Below, piece after piece: positions 36,641 to 44,766 of a DNA stretch of 64,000 bases. Source of the DNA: Anaerorudis cellulosivorans (GTDB lineage Bacteria > Bacteroidota > Bacteroidia > Bacteroidales > Dysgonomonadaceae); assembly GCF_025943985.1 (NCBI RefSeq), contig NZ_JAPCWE010000009.1, forward strand, positions 59,236 through 123,235, read 5' to 3'. The notes under the pieces were generated by a model. It was given only the letters and a program-made list of their open reading frames with translations. It did not search any database and had not been told where the DNA came from. The translations under genes were made by a program, and so were the position numbers. Positions within the stretch are counted from its first letter, which is position 1. Each line of letters begins with the position of its first letter.

Positions 36641-37543
36641 ATGAAACCAACTTTGTTTGTATTAGCTGCAGGGATGGGCAGCCGTTATGGAGGTCTTAAA
36701 CAATTGGATGGGGTTGGCCCTTCCGGCGAAACTATTATGGATTATTCAATTTACGATGCGATCAACGCCGGTTTTGGCAAGCTTGTTTTTGTTATCCGTA
36801 AGTCATTTGAAGATGATTTCAGGGAAAAGATCGTAAAAAAATATGAACAAAAAATTCCTGTGGAATTGGTTTTTCAAGAATTGGATAAATTACCCGAAGG
36901 CTTTACAGTGCCGGCAAATCGTGTAAAACCATGGGGAACCAATCATGCCGTTATGATGGGAAAAGATGTGATTAATGAACCTTTTGCCGTGATCAATGCG
37001 GACGATTTTTATGGAAGGGAAAGTTATCGGGTTTTGGGGGATTTTTTGTCTCAACTAGCTAACAGCAAAAACCTGTACTGTATGGTAGGGTACAGAGTGG
37101 GAAACACCCTGTCGGAAAGTGGAGCAGTTGCCCGCGGCATTTGTGAAATAGATGAAAATCATAATCTTCTTGGAATTGTGGAACGTACTCAGGTGATGCG
37201 TATCGACGGGGTTGTTAAATATAAGGACGAGAACAATAATTGGGTGGCTATCGATGACAATACTCCTGTTTCCATGAATATGTGGGGATTCACGCCCGAT
37301 TATTTTGCTTATTCCGAAGATTATTTTGTGGATTTTCTTAAAAAGAATGCCGGAAATATCACGGCTGAATACTTTATACCTTTGCTTATCAATCATTTGG
37401 TTACTAATAAAATGGCAACTGTAAAAGTATTGGATACTCCTTCAAAATGGTTTGGAGTAACTTATCCCGAAGATCGCCCCGGCGTGGTTGCCAAGCTTCA
37501 GAAACTGGTAGATGAAGGTGTTTATCCTTCGCCACTTTGGTAG
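36641..37543 (+). CDS. Sugar-phosphate nucleotidyltransferase family protein
   Basis: NTP_transferase fold enzyme of 300 residues. The nucleotide-binding start LAAGMGSRYGGLKQLD is at about residues 8-23, with GPSGETIMDYSIYDA after it and NADDFYG as the metal-binding Asp block near residue 115. Such proteins transfer a nucleotide to a sugar phosphate, feeding sugar-nucleotide synthesis; sequence alone does not show which sugar. Single gene with its own promoter; the following gene starts 52 bases later and may be co-transcribed. Confidence 0.85.
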   Translation: MKPTLFVLAAGMGSRYGGLKQLDGVGPSGETIMDYSIYDAINAGFGKLVFVIRKSFEDDFREKIVKKYEQKIPVELVFQELDKLPEGFTVPANRVKPWGTNHAVMMGKDVINEPFAVINADDFYGRESYRVLGDFLSQLANSKNLYCMVGYRVGNTLSESGAVARGICEIDENHNLLGIVERTQVMRIDGVVKYKDENNNWVAIDDNTPVSMNMWGFTPDYFAYSEDYFVDFLKKNAGNITAEYFIPLLINHLVTNKMATVKVLDTPSKWFGVTYPEDRPGVVAKLQKLVDEGVYPSPLW

Positions 37544-37595
37544 AGTAGAGGTAAGGCGCAGAGCGCAAATTTAACCCAATTCAAGTGAAGAGGTA

Positions 37596-38888
37596 ATGGT
37601 TGAGGTATTTATTATTCTGCTTCTCATTATTTTAAATGGTTTTTTTGCTTTGTCGGAGATAGCGGTAGTATCGAGCAAAAAAACAAAACTTGAAGCAGAA
37701 AGAAAAAAAGGGAGTAAAGGTGCTGAAACGGCCCTCAAACTCCGAGCAAATCCTGACAATTTTCTTTCGGCTGTACAAGTGGGGATCACACTTATCGGTA
37801 TTGTGAACGGAGCATATGGTGGAACTACACTGGCAGCTGATGTTGTGCCTTTTTTTCAAAAATTTGCATGGAGTGCTCCCTACGCCGAAACCATAGCTGT
37901 TGGGGTTGTTGTTTTTTTGATTACGTATGTGTCTATTGTTATTGGTGAATTAGTGCCGAAAACCATCGCTCTGAATAATCCTGAAAAGGTATCCATTGTG
38001 GTTTCGAGACCCATTTACGTCATAAGCATCATTTTTTATCCGTTTGTGCAATTTTTGGCTGCTTCAACCGGATTTTTCAATAAAGTAATCGGTTTGAAAC
38101 CCAAAAAAGATACGGTGTCGGAAATGGAACTCAGGGCTATGTTGAAAACAGCTTCAAAAGAAGGGATTATCGAAAAAGAAGAAAATATTATACATGAACA
38201 GGTTTTTTATTTTTCCGATAAACGAGCCAAACACTTAATGACACATCGTACCGATATAGAATGGGTAGATATATCGAAATCCAAAGATGAAGTTGTTCGG
38301 GATCTTTTAAATTGTAAACATAGCCGGGTACTGGCTTGTAACAAAAAATTGGACGATTTTGTCGGTATTATTTCTATTAAGGAGTTCTTGTATGCATTGC
38401 ACAAGAATAGCGATTTTTCCATTCATGAGTTGATTCAGGAGCCTTTAATTTTTCCGTCAACCTTGCGTGCTCAAAAAGTACTTGAAATGTTTAGAAATAG
38501 TCATAAATCTATCGGTGTTGTAATTGATGAATATGGAAGTGTAGATGGCATTATCACCTTACATGACATAATGGAAACTTTGGTAGGACCTATTGCCGAC
38601 GAGGATGAAAACGAAGAACCCGATATCTATATGCAAAGCGAAAATTCTGCTTTAATCAATGGTGAAGCGCCCCTTGAATTGCTTACCTTATTTATTGATG
38701 ATTTCGTTATCGATTTCGAATCGATCGATTATTCAACCGTTGCGGGTTTTGTTTTAGCCAATATAAACAAGATACCTCAGGTGGGAGATAAATTTATCTA
38801 TAACGATACGGAATTCGAAATTATGGAAGTGGATGGCAATAAAGTCAATAAAGTGTTGATAACCAAAAATATAAAAGATAAAGAATAA
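37596..38888 (+). CDS. CNNM/CorC-type hemolysin-family transporter
   Basis: 430-residue membrane protein with the TlyC/CorC layout: a DUF21 membrane domain at about 1-185 (with ALSEIAVVSS and GELVPKTIAL), a pair of CBS domains at about 200-325 (with VIDEYGSVDGIITLHDI) and a C-terminal CorC_HlyC domain to residue 430. Members are thought to export or control Mg2+ and other divalent cations; hemolysin is a historical name. A clear CorA Mg2+ channel is also encoded at 55.9 kb. No signal peptide other than TM1. Confidence 0.9.
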   Translation: MVEVFIILLLIILNGFFALSEIAVVSSKKTKLEAERKKGSKGAETALKLRANPDNFLSAVQVGITLIGIVNGAYGGTTLAADVVPFFQKFAWSAPYAETIAVGVVVFLITYVSIVIGELVPKTIALNNPEKVSIVVSRPIYVISIIFYPFVQFLAASTGFFNKVIGLKPKKDTVSEMELRAMLKTASKEGIIEKEENIIHEQVFYFSDKRAKHLMTHRTDIEWVDISKSKDEVVRDLLNCKHSRVLACNKKLDDFVGIISIKEFLYALHKNSDFSIHELIQEPLIFPSTLRAQKVLEMFRNSHKSIGVVIDEYGSVDGIITLHDIMETLVGPIADEDENEEPDIYMQSENSALINGEAPLELLTLFIDDFVIDFESIDYSTVAGFVLANINKIPQVGDKFIYNDTEFEIMEVDGNKVNKVLITKNIKDKE

Positions 38889-38978
38889 AGTTTTTTAGCA
38901 GATAAGGAAATTGTCAATATATGAATTATCAATTAATCAAACAAAACATGTAAAGGATGAAGGAAAGAGGAAAGAGAT

Positions 38979-38994
38979 TATGTTTTATAACATA
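38979..38994. promoter_or_regulatory. Candidate operator of the galactose cluster
   Basis: 16-base palindrome TATGTT-4-AACATA, adjoining a -7-like TATCTTTT (38993-39000), 7 of 8 to TAnnTTTG, about 100 bases before galM. A possible site for the regulator encoded at 42850. Confidence 0.4.
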
Positions 38995-39092
38995 TCTTTT
39001 TATTAGGCTGGGAGAAAAGGATGTGTTATTTTTACACGAATTTTATAAAAAAATCCAATCTTCATCATCTTTTATTTATACACCGGAAAAAT

Positions 39093-40172
39093 ATGAATGT
39101 AGAGAAAACAAGGAGTAAATCCGGTTTGCTTTTAGATGCTTTTGAAAAAAATGTAGACGGAAAGCAAACCGGATTATACATTCTTACCAACAAGAATGGA
39201 TGCGAAGTTGCCGTGACCAATTACGGTGCAAAGATTGTTTCGTTGATGGTACCCGATAAAAACGGTACATTAACCGATGTAGTAACAGGTCATCAAACCA
39301 TTGATGATTATTTGACTTCAGAAGAGCCCTATTTTGGAGCTGTTTGTGGTAGAGTGGCTAATCGTATTGCCAAAGGTAAATTTACACTCGATGGGAAAGA
39401 ATATACGCTGGCCATTAACAACGGTCCCAATCACTTGCATGGAGGTATAAAAGGTTTCAATGCGGTTGTGTGGGACGTCAAAGAGATTTCCGATAGCTCG
39501 ATCAAACTTTTTTATTTGTCGGTAGATGGTGAAGAAGGATATCCGGGAAATTTAAGTGTGACAGTAACGTATGTTTTAACGGACGATAATGCATTGGATA
39601 TTTATTATGAAGCGGAAACCGATAAACCGACTATTTTAAATCTTACCAATCATTCTTACTTTAATCTTTCGGGAGCAGGAGATCCATATATCGGAGATCA
39701 TATTTTAAAATTAATTGCCGATGAGTATCTTCCCACAGACGAAACAGCTATTCCATATGGAAAGCCCGAACCGGTTGTTGGAACGCCTATGGATTTTACG
39801 GTAGCTCATGCTATAGGTGAAAGAATTGATGATGATTTTCAACAATTGATTTTCGGAAATGGTTATGATCATAATTATATAATTAATAAAGAAAATGAAG
39901 ATGATTACGTTTTTGCAGGTGTATGCGAATCGCCAAAAACCGGTATAAAAATGGAAATCTTCACTTCTCAGCCGGGAATTCAGTTATATACAGGAAATTG
40001 GATGACGGGAAATTTTGTTGGGAAAAACGGTCAACGCTATCCCAAACGTTCTGCGGTTTGTTTTGAAACACAACATTACCCCGACAGTATTCATCATCCG
40101 GAATATCCGTCTGTTGTCTTGCGTCCCGGGACAATTTTCAGATCGAGAACGACATACAAATTCTTGGTATAA
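39093..40172 (+). CDS. galM: Aldose 1-epimerase (mutarotase)
   Basis: Interconverts alpha and beta anomers of galactose and other aldoses before phosphorylation. 359 residues from the ATG at 39093; the region before it (from 39021) has no family similarity. Substrate-binding and catalytic motifs are clear: GRVANRIAKGKF near residue 83, NGPNHLHGG with the catalytic His, TNHSYFNLSG, and the C-terminal ETQHYPD with the catalytic Glu. No signal peptide, so cytoplasmic. It heads galM-MFS-galK, 57 bases before the transporter gene. Confidence 0.94.
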   Translation: MNVEKTRSKSGLLLDAFEKNVDGKQTGLYILTNKNGCEVAVTNYGAKIVSLMVPDKNGTLTDVVTGHQTIDDYLTSEEPYFGAVCGRVANRIAKGKFTLDGKEYTLAINNGPNHLHGGIKGFNAVVWDVKEISDSSIKLFYLSVDGEEGYPGNLSVTVTYVLTDDNALDIYYEAETDKPTILNLTNHSYFNLSGAGDPYIGDHILKLIADEYLPTDETAIPYGKPEPVVGTPMDFTVAHAIGERIDDDFQQLIFGNGYDHNYIINKENEDDYVFAGVCESPKTGIKMEIFTSQPGIQLYTGNWMTGNFVGKNGQRYPKRSAVCFETQHYPDSIHHPEYPSVVLRPGTIFRSRTTYKFLV

Positions 40173-40229
40173 AACTCGTGAAAAGGAATTATTTTTTATA
40201 GCAAACAATTTAAATAATAAGTAAAAAGT

Positions 40230-41543
40230 ATGAATACTACAACTAATGAGAGAAAGAGTAATCTTGTGCCGATAATCATGATGATCATTCTTTTTGGAAT
40301 GATATCGTTTGTCACCAATTTAGCGGCACCGATGGGGCAGGTACTAAAAGAACAATTTGGTGCTTCCAATTTCCAGGGATTGTTGGGAAATGCAGCCAAC
40401 TTTATTGCTTATGCAGTTATGGGGATACCCGGAGGAATTCTTTTACAGAAATTGGGATACAAAAAGACAGCTTTAATAGCTATCGCTGTTGGTTTTGTAG
40501 GCGTATTTATTCAATTCCTTTCCGGTCATGCTCCTCAAACATCGGCTTTTGGCGTTTATCTTCTTGGCGCTTTCGTAGCCGGTTTTTCAATGTGTTTATT
40601 GAATATTGTGGTAAACCCCATGTTGAATACGCTTGGTGGAGGTGGAAATAAAGGGAATCAGCTGATCCAAATCGGAGGTTCATTTAATTCGGTGATGGCT
40701 ACCTTTACTCCGGCATTTGTAGGTGTCTTAATTGGTGATGCCGCAAAAGCAAATATCTCCGATGTTTTTCCGGTTATGTATATTGCAATGGGCGTTTTTG
40801 CCGTTATATTTTTTGTTCTTCTGTTTGTAGATATTCCTGAGCCACATGCACAAAAAACATCGGAATCTCTTAAGCAATTAATGTCTGGTGCCTTACAATT
40901 TCGGCATTTTATATTAGGCGCTGTAGCTATTTTTATTTATGTTGGAGTTGAAGTGGGCACACCCGGACTTTTGATTCTTTGGTTGTCAGATACTCCTGTT
41001 GGGAAGACTACTGCCGGTTTTGTTGCAGGTACCTATTGGTTTCTTATGTTGATTGGCCGGTTGTTGGGTGCTTCATTTGGAAGCAAAATATCCAGTAGGA
41101 AAATGCTGGGCTTTGCTTCCTTTGTTGGATTGATTTTGATCGCTTTAGCAATTTTTTCTCCACAAACTTCAGTGGTTTCACTGCCGGTTCTTTTACGATC
41201 GAGTACAGGGGCTCTCTCTTTCGGATTAGCTGAAGTGCCTATTAATGCCATGTTTATTGTATTGGTCGGCCTTTGCACTTCTATTATGTGGGGAAGTATT
41301 TTTAATCTCGCGGTAGAGGGATTGGGTAAATATACGGCTGCTGCATCGGGTATTTTTATGGCTTTAGTTTGCGGTGGTGGTATTCTGCCTGTTCTTCAGG
41401 GAAGAGTAGCCGATATAGCAGGTTATATTCCGAGCTATTGGGTGATTTTTATCGGTTTGGCTTATTTATTATATTATGCATTAATCGGATCGAAAAATAT
41501 AAATGCAACTATCCAAACCGAAGACGAAAAGCTCTCTGTATGA
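40230..41543 (+). CDS. Sugar:proton symporter, MFS (FucP/GluP-like)
   Basis: 437-residue inner-membrane permease with about 12 hydrophobic segments and no signal cleavage. Between galM and galK its likely substrate is galactose or a related hexose. MIILFGMISFVTNLAAPMG at the N-terminus and GLGGG-type loops (here LNTLGGGGNKG) match the FHS (fucose-galactose-glucose) branch of the major facilitator superfamily. It lies 57 bases after galM and 74 before galK. Confidence 0.88.
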   Translation: MNTTTNERKSNLVPIIMMIILFGMISFVTNLAAPMGQVLKEQFGASNFQGLLGNAANFIAYAVMGIPGGILLQKLGYKKTALIAIAVGFVGVFIQFLSGHAPQTSAFGVYLLGAFVAGFSMCLLNIVVNPMLNTLGGGGNKGNQLIQIGGSFNSVMATFTPAFVGVLIGDAAKANISDVFPVMYIAMGVFAVIFFVLLFVDIPEPHAQKTSESLKQLMSGALQFRHFILGAVAIFIYVGVEVGTPGLLILWLSDTPVGKTTAGFVAGTYWFLMLIGRLLGASFGSKISSRKMLGFASFVGLILIALAIFSPQTSVVSLPVLLRSSTGALSFGLAEVPINAMFIVLVGLCTSIMWGSIFNLAVEGLGKYTAAASGIFMALVCGGGILPVLQGRVADIAGYIPSYWVIFIGLAYLLYYALIGSKNINATIQTEDEKLSV

Positions 41544-41617
41544 GCAGCATCAGGTAATATTTCCGCTGATGAACAAGGAAAATAAATGCTAACAATAAAT
41601 TAATAAGAAGGTTGAAG

Positions 41618-42766
41618 ATGACAAAAGAAGAAATCATTATTTTATATCAGGAAAAATTTGGGAAAGAAACACCTGAGGTTTATACGGCTCCCGGCCGTAT
41701 AAACCTTATCGGAGAACATACCGATTATAATGGCAGTTTTGTTTTTCCGGGTGCTGTAGATAAAGGGATTACAGCTGCCATCCATTTAAACGGAACAGAC
41801 AAAGTTAGAGCTTATGCGCTCGATCTTTCCGAATATTCGGAATTTGGATTAAATGAGGAGGATATTCCGAATGAAGGGTGGGCAAAATATATTTTTGGAG
41901 TTTGCCGGGAAATTATTAAACGAGGTGGGAAAGTTGAAGGATTTGATACTGTTTTTTCAGGTAATGTTCCCCTTGGAGCAGGAATGTCTTCATCGGCTGC
42001 TTTGGAAAGCACCTATGCTTATGCGTTGAACGATATGTTGAATCTGGGTATCGATAAATTCGAATTGGCTAAAATTGGGCAGGCAACCGAACATCATTAT
42101 GTGGGAGTGAAATGTGGCATCATGGATCAATTCATTTCGCTTTTTGGGAAAAAGGGCCATTTGGTTCGACTGGATTGCAAAACCATGGAATATGAATATT
42201 TCCCGTTTGATCCACAAGGATATAAGTTGGTATTGTTGGATACGCAGGTGAAACATGAATTGGCTTCGTCGGCATACAATAAACGTCGTGAATCATGCGA
42301 ACGTGCTGCTGCGGCCATTCGTAAGAATCATCCTGAAGTGCAATTTCTTCGTGATGCTGATATGAATATGCTCGATGAAGTCAAAAATGTGATCACTGAG
42401 GAAGATTATATGCGAGCAAAATATGTAATCGAAGAAACACAACGTGTTCTGGATGTATCGGATGCATTAAAAAAAGGCGATTATGAAACTGTTGGCAAAA
42501 AGATGTATGAAACTCACGAAGGGATGAGTAAATTATATGAGGTTAGTTGCGAAGAGCTCGATTTTCTTAACGATATTGCCAAAAAAAGCGGAGTAACGGG
42601 TTCACGTGTGATGGGAGGCGGTTTTGGGGGATGTACCATTAATTTGGTAAAAGATGAATTGCACGATAAATTTATTGAAGAAGCCAACACTCAATTCAAA
42701 AATAAATTTGGTTATGAGCCGAAAGTGTATGATGTTGTTATTAGCGATGGGGCACGAAAATTATAA
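41618..42766 (+). CDS. galK: Galactokinase
   Basis: Phosphorylates galactose to galactose-1-phosphate with ATP, the first Leloir step. GHMP kinase of 382 residues. The galactokinase signature GRINLIGEHTDYNG is near the N-terminus, the ATP-binding loop GAGMSSSAALEST follows, and GGGFGGCTINL is the third motif. The ATG at 41618 is preferred over a TTG at 41612, six bases earlier. Ends the galM-MFS-galK unit and is followed by a terminator. galT and galE are not in the window. Confidence 0.96.
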   Translation: MTKEEIIILYQEKFGKETPEVYTAPGRINLIGEHTDYNGSFVFPGAVDKGITAAIHLNGTDKVRAYALDLSEYSEFGLNEEDIPNEGWAKYIFGVCREIIKRGGKVEGFDTVFSGNVPLGAGMSSSAALESTYAYALNDMLNLGIDKFELAKIGQATEHHYVGVKCGIMDQFISLFGKKGHLVRLDCKTMEYEYFPFDPQGYKLVLLDTQVKHELASSAYNKRRESCERAAAAIRKNHPEVQFLRDADMNMLDEVKNVITEEDYMRAKYVIEETQRVLDVSDALKKGDYETVGKKMYETHEGMSKLYEVSCEELDFLNDIAKKSGVTGSRVMGGGFGGCTINLVKDELHDKFIEEANTQFKNKFGYEPKVYDVVISDGARKL

Positions 42767-42783
42767 TTAGTAAACAAGTTACC

Positions 42784-42828
42784 GGAGGAGTTGAAAGTTT
42801 GTAAAGTAATTTTCGACTTCTCCTTTTT
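42784..42828 (+). terminator. Terminator after galK
   Basis: Hairpin of 13 bp with G-T pairs (GGAGGAGTTGAAA at 42784-42796 with TTTCGACTTCTCC at 42811-42823) followed by TTTTT. The regulator gene starts 21 bases later, so it may depend on read-through. Confidence 0.75.
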
Positions 42829-42849
42829 CCAATTCTTATACCTATACCT

Positions 42850-43545
42850 ATGATGAATGCAGATTATTATTTGGAAAACCCAACTTTTTTGGTTGCAGTC
42901 GATTGCATTATTTTTGGTTTTAAAGATAAAGAGCTTCATATTTTGCTCACGCGACGTCCGATGGAACCTCTTAAGGGAGAATGGTCTTTGATGGGGGGAT
43001 TTGTGGAAGATAATGAAAGCCTGAATGAAGCGGCAGAAAAAGTTCTTTTTCGGTATACACAGCAAAAAGGAGTTTATATGGAACAGGTGAAAGCTTATGG
43101 GGAAATAAATCGCGATATCGGTGGTCGCGTGATTTCAGTGGCTTTCTATGCATTGGTTCGATTAGAAGAGTTCGATACAAGCTTGGCTGCAAAATATGAT
43201 GCGCGGTGGGTAAATATTCGCGAACTTCCACCTCTTGTTTTCGATCATAATCAAATGGTAAATGATGCATTGACACTGCTTCGATACAAAGTTTCCATGC
43301 AACCTATTATCTTTCATTTTTTTGATAAAAAATTCACATTACCTGCTTTACAGGATCTTTATGAAGCTATTTATCAGATGCCTATAGATAAACGGAATTT
43401 TCGCAAAAAGATTGTTTCCATGAATATCCTCGATAAGCAGGAAGAAAAAGACAAGTCTTCTTCCAAACGGGGAGCGTATTATTATGTTTTTAACAAAAAA
43501 AAATATGAGGCTTTTTTAAGAGAAGGCAAGCGATTTTCTTTATGA
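42850..43545 (+). CDS. Nudix-type transcriptional regulator (AraR/NrtR-like)
   Basis: 231-residue protein with an N-terminal Nudix domain and a C-terminal winged helix (KRNFRKKIV and SKRGAYYYVF), the layout of NrtR-family regulators including Bacteroides AraR. The Nudix box is broken: with Gly50 and Glu56 in place, the expected Arg-Glu and Glu-Glu positions are Lys64, Val65, Arg68 and Tyr69, so it should bind a sugar rather than hydrolyse nucleotides. Lying just after galM-MFS-galK, it probably controls that cluster; no arabinose genes are in the window. Confidence 0.85.
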   Translation: MMNADYYLENPTFLVAVDCIIFGFKDKELHILLTRRPMEPLKGEWSLMGGFVEDNESLNEAAEKVLFRYTQQKGVYMEQVKAYGEINRDIGGRVISVAFYALVRLEEFDTSLAAKYDARWVNIRELPPLVFDHNQMVNDALTLLRYKVSMQPIIFHFFDKKFTLPALQDLYEAIYQMPIDKRNFRKKIVSMNILDKQEEKDKSSSKRGAYYYVFNKKKYEAFLREGKRFSL

Positions 43546-43553
43546 TTGAGAAA

Positions 43554-43583
43554 TTGCTTTTTGAAAATTTTTTTCTACCTTTG
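43554..43583 (+). promoter_or_regulatory. Promoter of carA-carB
   Basis: TTG at 43554-43556, 19-base spacer, then TACCTTTG at 43576-43583, an exact -7 match. It starts 9 bases after the regulator gene stop, so carAB is an independent unit. Confidence 0.75.
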
Positions 43584-43629
43584 TACCCTAATATCAGACA
43601 ATAATCAAATTAAAAATAAAATACGCACT

Positions 43630-44700
43630 ATGTATCGAGGCAAACCTGTGCGATTGATCCTTGAAAACGGAATGGTCTTTCAGGGAAAATCTTTTGGTGC
43701 AGAAAAAGCAACATCGGGAGAAGTAGTTTTCAATACCGCAATGGTCGGTTATCCCGAAAGTTTAACAGACCCATCATACGAAGGACAAATTCTTACCCTT
43801 ACCTATCCAATAATCGGAAATTACGGCGTCCCTGCAAACAGCAAGACCAACGGAATTTCCGATTTTTTTGAATCTGACCGTATTCATGTCAGGGGCCTTA
43901 TCGTGCAGGATTATTCTCACGAATATTCTCATTGGAATGCGGTAAAAAGTTTGGGAGATTGGATGAAAGAAGAAAACATTCCCGGAATTTATGGGATTGA
44001 CACGCGCATGTTGACGAAAATACTTCGCGAAAAAGGATCGATGTTAGGGAAAATTGTTTATGATGATGCAGAGGAAGTAGATTATTATGACCCTGCCGGA
44101 GAAAATCTTGTAGCGAAGGTAAGCTGTAAAGAAGTTATTGAATATAACTATGGAACGAAAAAAGTGGTATTGGTTGATTGCGGAGTCAAATTAAGCATCA
44201 TAAGAGAGCTTATTAAGCTGAAAGTCGACCTTATTCGTGTGCCATGGGATTATGATTTTAATCAAATACATTACGATGGCTTGCTCATTTCCAATGGTCC
44301 GGGGAATCCCGATTATTGTGAAATTACCGTTGACCATATTCGCGAAGCAATGAAGTTGGATAAACCGATTTTTGGCATTTGCTTAGGAAATCATCTTCTC
44401 TCGAAAGCAGCAGGAGCTAAAATATACAAAATGAAATATGGACACCGAAGCCTTAATCAACCTGTGCGTAAATTAGGTACGAACATTTGTTATATAACTT
44501 CTCAAAATCACGGGTATGTAGTTGATCAGGATTTTTTGGGTGAGGAGTGGGAACCCTATTTTATTAACATGAACGATGGCACGAATGAGGGTATTCGGCA
44601 TAAAACAAAACTATTTAGTTCCGTACAGTTCCACCCTGAGGCAGCGGCAGGACCAACGGATACTGAATTCTTTTTTCATGATTTTGTAGAAATGCTGTAA
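43630..44700 (+). CDS. carA: Carbamoyl-phosphate synthase, small (glutaminase) subunit
   Basis: Hydrolyses glutamine and channels ammonia to CarB for carbamoyl phosphate, used in pyrimidine and arginine synthesis. 356 residues from the ATG at 43630, which follows the promoter; a frame opening further upstream starts before the promoter. The class I amidotransferase triad is visible: Cys in GICLGNH, then HPE in SVQFHPEAAAG. ISNGPGNPD and the N-terminal CarA domain are typical. 66 bases upstream of carB. Confidence 0.95.
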   Translation: MYRGKPVRLILENGMVFQGKSFGAEKATSGEVVFNTAMVGYPESLTDPSYEGQILTLTYPIIGNYGVPANSKTNGISDFFESDRIHVRGLIVQDYSHEYSHWNAVKSLGDWMKEENIPGIYGIDTRMLTKILREKGSMLGKIVYDDAEEVDYYDPAGENLVAKVSCKEVIEYNYGTKKVVLVDCGVKLSIIRELIKLKVDLIRVPWDYDFNQIHYDGLLISNGPGNPDYCEITVDHIREAMKLDKPIFGICLGNHLLSKAAGAKIYKMKYGHRSLNQPVRKLGTNICYITSQNHGYVVDQDFLGEEWEPYFINMNDGTNEGIRHKTKLFSSVQFHPEAAAGPTDTEFFFHDFVEML

Positions 44701-44766
44701 TTTTTCAAGGTAAACTAAAGAAAGATTTTAAATAAACGTGCACAAAGAAAAGAAACAATATATACT

